The notes: a model not told the origin generated them from the sequence alone. Positions 1 through 9,882 are shown, numbered from the stretch's first letter. The stretch: DNA of 64,000 nt from Neiella marina (GCF_002165625.1 NZ_NGNS01000013.1:57658-121657); one strand, 5' to 3'. Numbers and translations are program-made.

Positions 1-1
1 G

Positions 2-61
2 CGCTACTTAATTGTTTTGGCGGCAGCATCATTGCTATTCAATGATCTGAGTTTGCTCTAA
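2..61 (+). CDS. C-terminal tail of a truncated upstream gene (possible membrane protein)
   Basis: The frame entering from the window edge reads 19 codons and stops at TAA (59-61). The residues are mostly hydrophobic (Leu, Ile, Val, Ala), as in the last membrane segment of an inner-membrane protein. It is same-strand with, and about 65 bases upstream of, the next lipoprotein gene. The piece is too short to assign to a family and could be a chance open frame. Confidence 0.3.
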   Translation, partial: RYLIVLAAASLLFNDLSLL

Positions 62-128
62 TAAGGTTGCAATTCGCTCACCAGACGGTACCTTGGGAGT
101 TGATTTGATTTAGCCACTAACGAGATAT

Positions 129-527
129 ATGACTGCTCCTTCAGGACGATTACTTGCAGCCGCCATCATTATTGCGACCTTAGCTTCTTGTTCCAGCAGT
201 CCAGCTGACAAGGGTTACGACATTGAAAGCCAGTTGATGATTGATAATCAATCGTCTCCGATTAGCTTCAACTATCAAGCATTGATTACGCCACACAAAG
301 TCGATCAGGATGAGCCGAGGTCTCGAAGTATCTACGATCGTATCTTGCCGCCCGAGGAGCCTTATCAACTCAGCGAGCCAAGTAATGCTAAAGTACTGCG
401 CGAACATCAGGCGCTGAACGATTTGGAATCGCTACTTGAAATCCGTGGGTCCTGCTCGCGTAATTATGTCATTGACGAACTTCAGCATCAGCAATACCAA
501 ATAATAATCAAAGGGCATTGCCAATAG
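129..527 (+). CDS. small hypothetical outer-membrane lipoprotein
   Basis: 132 residues, family not recognised. The N-terminus is a lipoprotein signal: a hydrophobic stretch (residues 8-19) and lipobox L18-A19-S20-C21, with Ser at +2, which by the usual rule sends it to the outer membrane. The mature part is polar. Two late cysteines (109 and 131) could form a disulfide in the periplasm. It converges on the MAPEG gene, whose stop lies 5 bases away. Export is well supported; function is unknown. Confidence 0.7.
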   Translation: MTAPSGRLLAAAIIIATLASCSSSPADKGYDIESQLMIDNQSSPISFNYQALITPHKVDQDEPRSRSIYDRILPPEEPYQLSEPSNAKVLREHQALNDLESLLEIRGSCSRNYVIDELQHQQYQIIIKGHCQ

Positions 528-532
528 GCATC

Positions 533-937
533 CTAGCCGAGCAAACTAGCGACGCTCACAGCGAGCAACCATATCGCGCCAACAAACAGCACAACAAAAG
601 TGGCCACCGTACCAAACATTCGACCTTTGGATTCACCCGCATTTGCCGACAGACCAATCGCATGAAGGACGCGACCGATAAATAGTAGCGCTCCGAGCAC
701 AAACAAGCCAACCACGTGAGCTTGCTGCCACTCCAGCGCCGCCATAATTAACAAGCACAATGGCACATATTCGATAAAGTTACTTTGGACCCGAATCGCT
801 CGCTTGAGCTGACTGACCTCGCCGTCACCAATACCGACTTGGTGACGCATCCGAAGCCGAATGACGGCAACTGACAACAGCAGCAAAAGCAAACCATGAA
901 GCGCAACAAATAAACCTGTCACCATACCAATTACCAT
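533..937 (-). CDS. MAPEG family membrane protein
   Basis: 134 residues with four hydrophobic segments and the MAPEG signature RVQSNFIEYVP in the first half (Arg, Asn and Glu of the glutathione-binding region). MAPEG covers glutathione transferases and relatives in the inner membrane; this compact form resembles the bacterial YecN-like group, whose substrates are mostly unknown. Its start overlaps the 3' end of hemH by 7 bases, so the two are probably co-transcribed and translationally coupled. The family call is firm; enzymatic activity is inference. Confidence 0.85.
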   Translation of the reverse strand: MVIGMVTGLFVALHGLLLLLLSVAVIRLRMRHQVGIGDGEVSQLKRAIRVQSNFIEYVPLCLLIMAALEWQQAHVVGLFVLGALLFIGRVLHAIGLSANAGESKGRMFGTVATFVVLFVGAIWLLAVSVASLLG

Positions 938-1926
938 CCGTTAAGTTGTTCTGCCACCAGCACCGACAATAGCTTGATATGGCAAGGGGAGTCATTGAGC
1001 GCCCCGATATAGCGGTACTGCTCGCCACCGGCTTCGACAAATACTTCTTTGTTTTCTTCGGCGATTTCTTCCAGTGTCTCAAGACAATCAGCAGCAAAAG
1101 CTGGGCACATGATATCAACCGATTTAGTCCCCTTTGCCGGCAAACTCTCAAGTGTTTCATCGGTGTATGGCTGCAACCAAGGCTCTCGGCCAAATCGCGA
1201 TTGATAGGTCAGCTGCCATTGCTCAGGTTTTAACTCCAAAGCGTTGGCAACCGCTTCGGCAGTTGCTTCACAGTGCTTTGGATACGGGTCGCCGAGCTTG
1301 GCATAACGTTGAGGAATACCGTGGAAAGACATCATCAACAAATCACTACGGCCATGCTGTTGCCAGTGGCTTTTGACTGAGCCAGCTAATGCTTTGATAT
1401 ACAACGGATGATGGTAATAATGGTGCACCATACGCAGCTCAGGAATATGGCGAATATTGGCGACGGCAGCATTCACTGCGTCTGCCACCGAGGCAGTGGT
1501 GGTAGCCGAATATTGGGGGTACATTGGCATCACGACAATCCGTTCAACCCCAGCCTGTTGCAGTCGCGCCATCGCATCAGGAATTGATGGGTTACCGTAG
1601 GTCATTGCCAGCTCTACTGGGCAGTCAATACCAAAATCAATTAATAGCCGCTGTTGCAATGCCGAAGCCTGTGCCTGGCCAATGGTTCGCAGTGGCGAAT
1701 CATCCTGCCAAATGGTCTGATAGGCTTTGGCTACCTTGGGGCTACGGATTGGTAGAATAATGCCATTTAGCACCGGCCACCATATTGGCCGCGGCACATC
1801 GACAACGCGCTTGTCGGACAAAAATTGTTTCAGGTAACGGCGCACGGCCGAGGCGGTTGGCTCATCAGGAGTACCTAAGTTGACCAGCAGCACACCATAC
1901 TTTTGAGTTTCTAATTGCAAATCCAT
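931..1926 (-). CDS. hemH: ferrochelatase
   Basis: 331 residues. Ferrochelatase inserts Fe2+ into protoporphyrin IX, the last step of protoheme synthesis, at the inner membrane. The N-terminal GVLLVNLGTPDEP motif, the catalytic-site SFHGIPQRY (His202) and the C-terminal CPAFAADCLETLEEI segment with the conserved Glu are all present. Length matches other gammaproteobacterial HemH. It belongs to the conserved recR-htpG-adk-hemH neighbourhood, but an S9 peptidase gene on the opposite strand is inserted between adk and hemH. Confidence 0.96.
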   Translation of the reverse strand: MDLQLETQKYGVLLVNLGTPDEPTASAVRRYLKQFLSDKRVVDVPRPIWWPVLNGIILPIRSPKVAKAYQTIWQDDSPLRTIGQAQASALQQRLLIDFGIDCPVELAMTYGNPSIPDAMARLQQAGVERIVVMPMYPQYSATTTASVADAVNAAVANIRHIPELRMVHHYYHHPLYIKALAGSVKSHWQQHGRSDLLMMSFHGIPQRYAKLGDPYPKHCEATAEAVANALELKPEQWQLTYQSRFGREPWLQPYTDETLESLPAKGTKSVDIMCPAFAADCLETLEEIAEENKEVFVEAGGEQYRYIGALNDSPCHIKLLSVLVAEQLNGW

Positions 1927-2031
1927 CAGTCAGTTACTTCTCCTTGGAGATTGCATCAGTGTACGGGATCAAGTTACCTTTGGACCAGCGAAAGCTGAAC
2001 ATTGTCACCGACATTAGCTGTCCAAATCACA

Positions 2032-2050
2032 CAAACGTTTAAGCCGTTTG
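2032..2050. promoter_or_regulatory. candidate operator, inverted repeat CAAACG-N7-CGTTTG
   Basis: A perfect 6-base inverted repeat lies about 60 bases upstream of the S9 peptidase start and about 105 bases upstream of hemH, on opposite strands. The half-sites resemble those of TetR-type fatty-acid regulators such as PsrA, but the spacing is wider than usual. Only the symmetry is seen; a bound regulator is a guess. Confidence 0.25.
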
Positions 2051-2112
2051 GCATACCCTTTAATGTTGTTTAAAGTGCATGAAGATCAATATATTGTTCA
2101 AGGATTCGAACG

Positions 2113-4086
2113 ATGCGTCACATTTTATTATTCGCTTCATTATTAGCCTCTGTCACTCTCCACGCTAGCGTTGCCTACGCCCAACCAAGTGACCAACTGA
2201 CCGCCGTCACGCCTCTGGTGCCACTGGAAGTTTTTGGCTACCTGCCGGCCAAAACAATGATGAAAATTTCGCCATCAGGACAACGACTCGTCTACCGCGA
2301 TACATCAAGGGGCAAGGATATCCTCACTGTGATTGACTTGACTAAGTCTGAAGTGATTGGCGCCTTGGATCTTTCCAGCATCCGCACCGATGAACTTTAC
2401 TTCCTCAGCGAGCAGCAAATCGTCATTCGCTCCACTCAGCATCGGCGGATTCGAGGATACTCTGGCTCTCATGATGTCAGCACCGCATTCTTGTTTGATC
2501 TGAACACCAACAAAATTCAGCAAATGCTGACTCCAGGCAAGGGTATTCACAAAGGTCAAACCGGCCTCGGAGATATTGTTGCGCTATCGAGTGATCTCGC
2601 TTGGGCTTACATGCCCGCGTTTTTGAGTAACGAGCGAAATCCTAACTCACCCTCTTATGGTTTGGTTCGGGTCAAACTTGACTCACCGAAACGGACCCCG
2701 CGAGCAGTACATAAAGGAACGGTCAACTCCCTCGACTTTTTTCTCGACCAGAATGACCAGTTGCTAGCACGGGAACGATACGATGAATACCGCAACCGTC
2801 ACATTGTAGAAGCCTATGACGATGGACAATGGCGCACTGTTTATGAGGAAACCACCGATTACATCAACAAGGGCATTGCTGGTATTACTCCGGATTACAA
2901 AGCACTGGTGATGTCGGCAGTTGCCGAATCCGGCCATCGCGCATACTACCGATTGGAGTTGGCCGACGGCAGCATTACCGGCCCCATATTCTCTCGCCAA
3001 GACGCCAGTGTCGCAGGACTGTTGACCGATACCGACCGCGTTGTCGCAGGCGTCCGTTATGCCGGATTCCAGCCAAGCTATGAGTTTTTCGACACCAAAC
3101 TCAACAAGCTTTTTTCGGCGATTACCAAAGCAATGCCGGACGACTCGATGACGTTAGTCGACTATACGCCTGATTGGCGAACGATGCTGTTTTACGTCGA
3201 AGGCATGGGAATACCCGGCGAGTATTATTTGTTTAGCGACGGGGAATTCACTTTTGTCGCCTCATCACGGCCGCAACTGAAGGCTGAACAAGTCAACCCT
3301 GTCGAAGTATTCAGCTATCAAGCCAGAGATGGCTTAACCATCCCCGCCCTGTTGACTCGACCTGCCCATATTGAAAGCAGTCAACCGCTACCGGCCATTA
3401 TGATGCCGCATGGCGGGCCTGAGTCATACGACAGAAAGGGCTTTGATTGGTTAGCCCAGTATTTTGCCAGCCGCGGGTTCCTGGTGATCCAACCACAGTT
3501 TCGGGGCTCTTGGGGTTTTGGTCTCGAACATGTACTCAAAGGGCGCGGCGAGTGGGGTAAAAAAATGCAGGACGATCTAACCGACGCGGTCACTCTGCTA
3601 GCCCAACAAGGTCAGCTCGATGCCAATCGGGTGTGTATTGTTGGCGCAAGTTACGGAGGCTACGCGGCGTTGGCAGGGGCGACTTTCACGCCAGATGTTT
3701 ATCAGTGTGCGGTGTCGATCAACGGCATCGCTGATTTAGAGATGATGCTAGATAGGGAAAAGCGCGAAAATAGACGCCGAGATTCTATTGTCGCTTACTG
3801 GGAAGACGCCATGGCCAATGGCAAGGCGAGTGATGAGTATCTTGAGTCTGTCTCTCCCATTCATCATGCCACTAACATTAATGCGCCGATTTTGCTTATC
3901 CATGGCAACATCGATGAAGTGGTGGATATTGAGCAGTCAGAAGACATGTATAAAAAGCTCAAGAAGCTCGGCAAAGAGGTGACCTTTGTTGAGCTCGATG
4001 ATGAAGGCCACTACTTGAGCAAAAACGAAACCCGACTGCAAACGCTGAAGGCTATCGATAGCTTTATTCACAGCCATGTGAACTAG
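2113..4086 (+). CDS. S9 family prolyl-oligopeptidase-type serine peptidase, exported
   Basis: 657 residues. A Sec signal peptide (about residues 1-23, ending AYA) sends it to the periplasm. The middle is a beta-propeller-like region; the C-terminal alpha/beta-hydrolase domain carries the triad Ser513 (GASYGGY), Asp601 (GNIDEVVD) and His633 (DEGHY). Family members are dipeptidyl or acylaminoacyl peptidases that trim peptides. The gene and the small lipoprotein after it sit as a plus-strand insert between adk and hemH, which are adjacent in many relatives. Confidence 0.92.
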   Translation: MRHILLFASLLASVTLHASVAYAQPSDQLTAVTPLVPLEVFGYLPAKTMMKISPSGQRLVYRDTSRGKDILTVIDLTKSEVIGALDLSSIRTDELYFLSEQQIVIRSTQHRRIRGYSGSHDVSTAFLFDLNTNKIQQMLTPGKGIHKGQTGLGDIVALSSDLAWAYMPAFLSNERNPNSPSYGLVRVKLDSPKRTPRAVHKGTVNSLDFFLDQNDQLLARERYDEYRNRHIVEAYDDGQWRTVYEETTDYINKGIAGITPDYKALVMSAVAESGHRAYYRLELADGSITGPIFSRQDASVAGLLTDTDRVVAGVRYAGFQPSYEFFDTKLNKLFSAITKAMPDDSMTLVDYTPDWRTMLFYVEGMGIPGEYYLFSDGEFTFVASSRPQLKAEQVNPVEVFSYQARDGLTIPALLTRPAHIESSQPLPAIMMPHGGPESYDRKGFDWLAQYFASRGFLVIQPQFRGSWGFGLEHVLKGRGEWGKKMQDDLTDAVTLLAQQGQLDANRVCIVGASYGGYAALAGATFTPDVYQCAVSINGIADLEMMLDREKRENRRRDSIVAYWEDAMANGKASDEYLESVSPIHHATNINAPILLIHGNIDEVVDIEQSEDMYKKLKKLGKEVTFVELDDEGHYLSKNETRLQTLKAIDSFIHSHVN

Positions 4087-4228
4087 CTTCGGCATTGGGC
4101 TCTGTAACTGAGAATCAGTTCTGCAATTGGGTGCGAATGGTCACACAACAAACAGCTTAATTTGTATTAAATCGATGGCTTGGTTAGCTTCAGGGCAGGC
4201 AAAATATTAAACCTCTAGGAGCTACCCC

Positions 4229-4297
4229 ATGAAACGACTATTCGGCTTATTGGCATTCCTATCGCTGGCTGCCTGCGCCTCCATCGTCTACGTGTAG
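4229..4297 (+). CDS. 22-residue mini-lipoprotein
   Basis: A very short frame with a strong ribosome-binding site (AGGAG at 4217-4221, 7 bases before ATG) encodes MKRLFGLLAFLSLAACASIVYV. It has a basic start, a hydrophobic core and the lipobox L13-A14-A15-C16, so the mature product would be a lipidated heptapeptide. It is followed within 17 bases by a hairpin terminator, as expected of a real transcription unit. It falls below normal gene-finder length limits. It could instead be a chance frame, but the combination of signals argues against that. Confidence 0.6.
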   Translation: MKRLFGLLAFLSLAACASIVYV

Positions 4298-4313
4298 GGC
4301 AAACGAATTCGAC

Positions 4314-4342
4314 AAAAAAACCGCCAATTCGGCGGTTTTTTT
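4314..4342. terminator. bidirectional rho-independent terminator
   Basis: CCGCC (4321-4325), a 5-base loop, then GGCGG (4331-4335), with an A-run on the left and a T-run on the right. It can end the S9 peptidase/mini-lipoprotein transcript rightward and adk leftward. Confidence 0.88.
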
Positions 4343-4363
4343 ATTGCTGTTAGGCTGCGCTGA

Positions 4364-5023
<660 letters not shown>

Positions 5024-5039
5024 CTATTTTATAAATTGA

Positions 5040-5102
5040 TTAAAAACTAAAACCCCGCGGATCCTAGCAGGCAATGCTGCAATTAGAAAATCCACGGGGT
5101 TA
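5040..5102 (-). terminator. htpG terminator
   Basis: Read on the minus strand, AACCCCGTGGAT and ATCCGCGGGGTT form a long GC-rich stem (one mismatch) around a 27-base loop, followed by TTTTAGTTTTT. It lies between htpG and adk, suggesting adk has its own promoter or depends on read-through. Confidence 0.8.
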
Positions 5103-5148
5103 GACATTTGGCGTAGGCGCCAACCTATCGCCGTCTTTAAATTGGATT

Positions 5149-7068
5149 TTAGCCTTGGTTAAGCAACAACTTATTGACCCGAGCCACGAAAGAAGCAGGA
5201 TCATCCAGCGTGCCTTGCTCTGCCAAAGTCGCTTGGTCCAACAGCAATTGACTCCACTCGGCGAAGGTATCTTCCGCTTGCAGGGCATCCATTTGCTTGA
5301 CCAGATCGTGCTCTGGGTTTACTTCCAGAATGAACTTCTGCTCTGGTACCGGCTGACCAGCAGCCTTCATCAGCTTAACCATCTGGCTCGACATGTCGTG
5401 CTCATCAACCACGATACAGGCTGGCGAATTGGTCAAACGATGCGTGACGCGGACTTCTTTCACTGCTTCACCCAGTGACGTCTTAATTCGCTCAACCAAG
5501 CCTTCCGACGATTCTTCCAAGGCCTTTTGCGCCTCTTTGTCAGCATCATCTTCAAGATCGCCAAGATCCAGAGCGCCGCGGGTCACTGAAACTAACTGTT
5601 TGCCATCAAACTCGTTTAAGTGACTGATTAACCACTCATCAACGCGCTCAGACATCAGCAGCACTTCAACGCCTTTCTTGCGGAATACTTCTAAGTGAGG
5701 GCTGCTCTTGGCAGAGTTAAAGCTGTCAGCAACCACATAGTAAATCTTGTCCTGACCTTCTTTCATGCGCTCAATATAGTCAGCCAAGGCAACAGTTTGC
5801 TCTGCCGTGTCATTTTCAGTTGAAGCAAAGCGCAACAAGCCAGCAATTTTTTCTTTGTTGGCAGCATCTTCAGCCGGGCCTTCTTTCAGCACGTTACCGA
5901 ATTCTTTCCAGAATTCCTGATACTTGTCGGCGTCTTTCTTCGCTAGTTTTTCCAGCATTTGCAGCACGCGCTTGGTACAAGCTTTGCGCATGGCATCGGT
6001 GACTTTGCTGTCTTGCAGTAATTCACGCGACACGTTCAGTGGCAGATCATTGGAATCCAGCACACCTTTGACAAAACGCAGGTAGGTAGGCATGAACTGC
6101 TCGGCGTCGTCCATGATGAACACGCGTTGCACGTAGAGCTTAAGACCGTGCTTAGACTCTCGGTTCCACATATCGAATGGCGCGCGCTTTGGAATAAACA
6201 GCAAGCTGGTGTAATCGTGAGTGCCTTCGACACGGTTGTGAGACCAAGTCATTGGCGCTTCAAAGTCGTGAGAAATATGGCGGTAAAACTCACCGTACTC
6301 GTCGTCAGAAATATCTGATTTTTCGCGAGTCCATAACGCCTTTGCTGTATTTACCTTGTCCCAGCTAGCAGGTACCGCAGCGATTTTTTCGCCGTCAGGG
6401 CCATCTTGTTCTGGAACTTCTTCTTTCCACATTTCTACCGCAATAGAGATGTGGTCTGAGTATTTGTTGACGATCTGACGCAAACGCCAGTCATCGAGGA
6501 ATTCTTTCTCTTCGTCACGCAAATGCAGAATGATGTCGGTACCGCGATCGGTTTTGTTGATGTCTTCAACAGTGAAATCGCCCTCACCCGCCGACTCCCA
6601 CTGGACACCAGCATCAGCGCCAAAGCCAGCAGCACGAGAACGGACCGTGACGCGGTCAGCAACGATAAATGCTGAATAGAAACCAACACCAAACTGGCCA
6701 ATCAATTGCGAATCTTTCGACTCATCGCCACTCAGTTGGTTGAAAAATTCCGACGTGCCAGATTTAGCGATGGTGCCCAGATGTTCAATCACCTGATCAC
6801 GGGTCATACCGATACCGTTATCGGAAATGGTCAATGTCCCGGCGTCTTTGTCGGCACTGATGCGAACACGCAGTTCGCCATCATTTTCGTACAGATCATT
6901 GTCTGACAAAGCTTTAAAGCGCAGCTTATCGGCAGCATCGGCGGCGTTGGAAACCAACTCACGAAGGAAGATTTCTTTGTTTGAGTACAGGCTGTGGGTT
7001 ACCAGATGCAGCAATTTGCCGACTTCGGTTTGAAAGCCATGGGTTTCGCGTTGTGCAGTTTCGCTCAT
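5149..7068 (-). CDS. htpG: molecular chaperone HtpG (bacterial Hsp90)
   Basis: 639 residues. An ATP-dependent cytoplasmic chaperone working with DnaK. The N-terminal GHKL ATPase motifs are clear: [15 protein letters not shown] (Glu and Asn), SDNGIGM, and the lid [15 protein letters not shown]. The middle domain Arg of the RELLQ segment is present, as is the C-terminal dimer domain. The start is supported by a typical N-terminus and a sigma-32-like promoter upstream at 7118-7145. Confidence 0.97.
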   Translation of the reverse strand: MSETAQRETHGFQTEVGKLLHLVTHSLYSNKEIFLRELVSNAADAADKLRFKALSDNDLYENDGELRVRISADKDAGTLTISDNGIGMTRDQVIEHLGTIAKSGTSEFFNQLSGDESKDSQLIGQFGVGFYSAFIVADRVTVRSRAAGFGADAGVQWESAGEGDFTVEDINKTDRGTDIILHLRDEEKEFLDDWRLRQIVNKYSDHISIAVEMWKEEVPEQDGPDGEKIAAVPASWDKVNTAKALWTREKSDISDDEYGEFYRHISHDFEAPMTWSHNRVEGTHDYTSLLFIPKRAPFDMWNRESKHGLKLYVQRVFIMDDAEQFMPTYLRFVKGVLDSNDLPLNVSRELLQDSKVTDAMRKACTKRVLQMLEKLAKKDADKYQEFWKEFGNVLKEGPAEDAANKEKIAGLLRFASTENDTAEQTVALADYIERMKEGQDKIYYVVADSFNSAKSSPHLEVFRKKGVEVLLMSERVDEWLISHLNEFDGKQLVSVTRGALDLGDLEDDADKEAQKALEESSEGLVERIKTSLGEAVKEVRVTHRLTNSPACIVVDEHDMSSQMVKLMKAAGQPVPEQKFILEVNPEHDLVKQMDALQAEDTFAEWSQLLLDQATLAEQGTLDDPASFVARVNKLLLNQG

Positions 7069-7117
7069 CTTAGGTCCTCTATCTCAATCTTGCGGTCAGA
7101 GCTATTGTTGGATTGGG

Positions 7118-7145
7118 ATATAAGGGCAGTGATTTCGATTTCAAG
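7118..7145 (-). promoter_or_regulatory. sigma-32 heat-shock promoter of htpG
   Basis: On the minus strand, CTTGAAA (7145-7139) is an exact match to the sigma-32 -35 element. A 12-base spacer then leads to CCCTTATAT (7126-7118), close to the CCCCATnT-type -10. It lies about 50 bases upstream of the htpG start, matching the known heat-shock control of this gene. Confidence 0.7.
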
Positions 7146-7224
7146 GGGAAAAGTGCAGTCGATGCAAAATTTGCTGGTGTCAACGGCTTGGCTCGGGCCG
7201 GAGAGCGACCGGCCAAGCTCAACA

Positions 7225-7830
7225 TCAACTCATGGAGGTGCGGCCAGCAAATGAGCGCGCCAGCGTGGTGCCATCAACATATTCCAATTCACCGCCAACT
7301 GGCACACCATGAGCAATACGCGTTGCCTTTACGCTGTGACGACTACAGATCTCGGCAATGTAATGAGCCGTCGCATCTCCCTCTACGGTTGGGTTTGTCG
7401 CAAGAACCACTTCTTCGATTTGGCCTTTCGCTAATTGCTGTTCAAGCAAACTCAGGCCAAGTTGTTCTGGCCCGATACCATCCAGCGGCGATAGGTGACC
7501 ATAGAGAACAAAATACAAGCCATTGAACTGACCACTTTGTTCCAGTGCCATCAAATCAGCGGGTGATTCGACTACAGCTAGAACAGTCGCTTGACTGCGT
7601 TTTGGGCTCTGACAAATGGCACACAAATCTTGCTCGGTGTAATTGCGGCACTGCTGACAATGACCGACCTCAGCCATTGCTTTTTGCAAGGCATTGGCCA
7701 ACTCGTTAGCGCCATCACGATCGCGTTCTAACAAATGAAAAGCGGCGCGTTGGGCCGACTTACGGCCGACCCCAGGAAGGCAGCGCAGCGACTCAATCAG
7801 TTGTTCTACTAAAGGGCTAAATTCCATCAA
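7225..7830 (-). CDS. recR: recombination mediator protein RecR
   Basis: 201 residues, the same as E. coli RecR. With RecF/RecO it loads RecA on gapped DNA. It has an N-terminal helix-hairpin-helix ([16 protein letters not shown]), a C4 zinc finger ([16 protein letters not shown]), and a Toprim domain ([12 protein letters not shown], then [15 protein letters not shown]). The usual upstream partners ybaB and dnaX are absent; the gene upstream is instead an acyl-CoA hydrolase on the same strand, 100 bases away. Confidence 0.96.
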   Translation of the reverse strand: MMEFSPLVEQLIESLRCLPGVGRKSAQRAAFHLLERDRDGANELANALQKAMAEVGHCQQCRNYTEQDLCAICQSPKRSQATVLAVVESPADLMALEQSGQFNGLYFVLYGHLSPLDGIGPEQLGLSLLEQQLAKGQIEEVVLATNPTVEGDATAHYIAEICSRHSVKATRIAHGVPVGGELEYVDGTTLARSFAGRTSMS

Positions 7831-7931
7831 CGGTGTCCGTGATTATTATCAATGAAGCAAAGCAATCGAAACAGCGGTCATTCTGCCATAAGGTTGACTG
7901 CGTGGCGAAGCGCAACAACAAACGAAATGAG

Positions 7932-9041
7932 TTAATCGCGCAGATCCACCAGCGGATGCTGAGGTTGCGACCAAGGCGATGTCAGTAGTCCGTCGATGAG
8001 CGCTGCTGGCACGTCAACTATATCGGCATAGTGCCATTTGGGCTTTCTGTCTTTATCAATCAGCAAGGCTCGAATGCCTTCGGTAAGTTCGCCATGACGG
8101 CCAAGGTTGGCAACAATCGCAAGTTCTAACCGGAAACAATCAGCCAAACTCATGCCTCGAATGGCTAGTTGTCGCCAAATGATTTGCGCCGAAATTGGAC
8201 TACCGCTAGCCAGATTCTGCGCCGCTTTCTTAATCCAGCCATCGTTGCCTTGATAATCATTGAGCCGCTGCTGGATAGCCACCAGCGAATCACCAGTACA
8301 CAGTTGTTCAATCAATTCGATTCGCGATGTAAGCCATCCTTGGGATGGTTGCAATATCCGATACTCATGCAGCAGTTCTGACAGCGATTGATGATCAGAG
8401 CCATCAGCCTGCCACGACAATAGTTGCAGCTGGTTAATAATGGACTGCTTTTGATCATTCTTAATCTGTTCATCGGCCAAGCTCAGTGCGACCGCATCAA
8501 CGCCATTAATCTGGCTACCCGTTAACGCCCAAAAACGAGCCACCTCAGGCTCCATGCGATTGAGAAACCAAGTACTGCCGACATCTGGAAACAAGCCGAC
8601 CATGACTTCTGGCATCGCCAGTCGAGCTCGTTCGGTGACAACACGATGACTGGCGCCGACCAACAAGCCAACTCCGCCGCCCATGACAATGCCGTCAGCC
8701 CAGACCAATAACGGTTTGGGAAAATGAAAAATAGCGTGATCTAAGCGATACTCCGCGGCCAAAAATTCTGCCAGCTCTGGCTGCAACTGATTGGGATTGG
8801 CAGTCATCATGCGGTGCATGCTGAACAAATCTCCACCAGCACAAAAAGCCCGGTCACAATTGCTATCCATCATCACCGCGACAATGCGATTGTCATAACG
8901 CCAACGCTCTAACTGCTGATGAATTTGCGCAATCATGGTGGCGTTCAGGGCGTTCAAGTGTTCGGGGTGATTCAGCGTCAACCGGCCGATACGCCAACCA
9001 TTAGCAGTAGGAATAGTTTGGCTGAGAACCATATCGGTCAT
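7932..9041 (-). CDS. enoyl-CoA hydratase/isomerase family, 3-hydroxyisobutyryl-CoA hydrolase type
   Basis: 369 residues from the ATG at 9041, chosen because the longer frame (to 9116) adds 25 residues not typical of the family. Crotonase fold: CAGGD oxyanion-hole segment, GGGVGLLVGASHRV, and MPEVMVGLFPDVGSTWFLNR, where Glu of MPE and Asp of FPDVG are the acidic pair typical of 3-hydroxyisobutyryl-CoA hydrolases of valine breakdown. The other valine-pathway genes are not nearby, so the substrate is inferred from motifs only. Confidence 0.88.
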   Translation of the reverse strand: MTDMVLSQTIPTANGWRIGRLTLNHPEHLNALNATMIAQIHQQLERWRYDNRIVAVMMDSNCDRAFCAGGDLFSMHRMMTANPNQLQPELAEFLAAEYRLDHAIFHFPKPLLVWADGIVMGGGVGLLVGASHRVVTERARLAMPEVMVGLFPDVGSTWFLNRMEPEVARFWALTGSQINGVDAVALSLADEQIKNDQKQSIINQLQLLSWQADGSDHQSLSELLHEYRILQPSQGWLTSRIELIEQLCTGDSLVAIQQRLNDYQGNDGWIKKAAQNLASGSPISAQIIWRQLAIRGMSLADCFRLELAIVANLGRHGELTEGIRALLIDKDRKPKWHYADIVDVPAALIDGLLTSPWSQPQHPLVDLRD

Positions 9042-9428
9042 AGGGTTACCAATTGATGTTGGTCGCCAACGATGCGACGGGATAAGAATAGTTGGCTCTT
9101 GTGGCTTACACGGCAAAACAACATCAAAACAAACAGACCTTTGTGATACTCATCAAATGAGCGGTGCGCAGCGCTAAGGTGAGGCTACTGAATACCGGCT
9201 TGAAGGTCGGCATTTTAAATCATGGTTCGCTAATGTAACAAGACTGGTAATTGCGCTGAGTCAACTCAAGCCGCTGCAAAGCGCCCCATCAGGCGAGCAA
9301 CACTCCACTGCGATCGAGCCAATTTGAGCTGTATCGCTGATTTTTAGCGGCGAACAAGATATATTAAATCTCACGAAGGGAATCAATCGGTTAGAGCATT
9401 CTGCTGATGCCAAGCCTAAAGGACATAG
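9042..9428. other. non-coding stretch upstream of the cassette-like block
   Basis: I see no convincing gene here. A 72-codon minus-strand frame (9261-9479) lacks a ribosome-binding site and family features. The stretch must hold the promoter of the 3-hydroxyisobutyryl-CoA hydrolase-like gene and may include eroded cassette DNA. Confidence 0.4.
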
Positions 9429-9523
9429 GCGAACACTCTCCGAAAACATCCCCATTTTCAAAATAGGTGTACAGTCCACCTATCTGGATAGTACGGGCTT
9501 GGTATCCCTGCTAAGTGTTAAAT
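9429..9523 (+). repeat. attC-like site 0 (degenerate), left edge of cassette 1
   Basis: Arms AACACT (9432-9437) and AGTGTT (9514-9519) are inverted and the right side ends in GTTAAAT (9517-9523), fitting the R' consensus GTTRRRY. An internal hairpin TAGGTG/CACCTA (9464-9469, 9477-9482) would form the folded centre. The start codon of the next gene follows 6 bases later, as in integron cassettes. The left arm is weak, so this may be a decayed attC or an attI-like edge. Confidence 0.35.
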
Positions 9524-9528
9524 AGCTT

Positions 9529-9882
9529 ATGAGCAAGTTCAAACACCACAAGTATTTTGCTAAGGAGAAGAGTATTCAGTCTTACCTCCTTCCAAATGTT
9601 TGCTTTAAGTGCCAGAAGAGCTTTAAAAAGCCTAGCTCTGAAGACGCCAGAGTTTGTCCCGATTGTGGTGGAGAATTGATTGAGTTAAGTCGTAAATTCT
9701 CTGCACCTAAATCAACTGACACAGCGCAGTGGAAAAAAGTAAAATATCTAGTCGATAATGGCTTTTATTTTCAATCAGTCTATGAGTTAAGAGAGGATGG
9801 CGGTCACTATAAAGTCGATTATCCTGCTACTTTGTCAGAGGCAAAAGAGTTCGTTGTTAGATTTAAAGACCAAGCTATTTAG
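9529..9882 (+). CDS. hypothetical zinc-ribbon protein, cassette-borne
   Basis: 117 residues, function not recognised. Cys25-x2-Cys28 and Cys43-x2-Cys46 form a likely zinc ribbon (CFKC ... CPDC). The N-terminus is basic and aromatic, and there is no signal peptide, so it should be cytoplasmic. The gene begins 6 bases after GTTAAAT of the preceding attC-like site, and its TAG stop lies inside the following one, the layout of an integron cassette. Base usage looks more AT-rich than in neighbours, consistent with transfer. Confidence 0.7.
   Translation: MSKFKHHKYFAKEKSIQSYLLPNVCFKCQKSFKKPSSEDARVCPDCGGELIELSRKFSAPKSTDTAQWKKVKYLVDNGFYFQSVYELREDGGHYKVDYPATLSEAKEFVVRFKDQAI

Noticed and set aside
9261..9479. 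72-codon minus-strand frame in the gap before the cassettes
   Set aside because: No ribosome-binding site, overlaps the attC-like site 0, and has no protein-like features.
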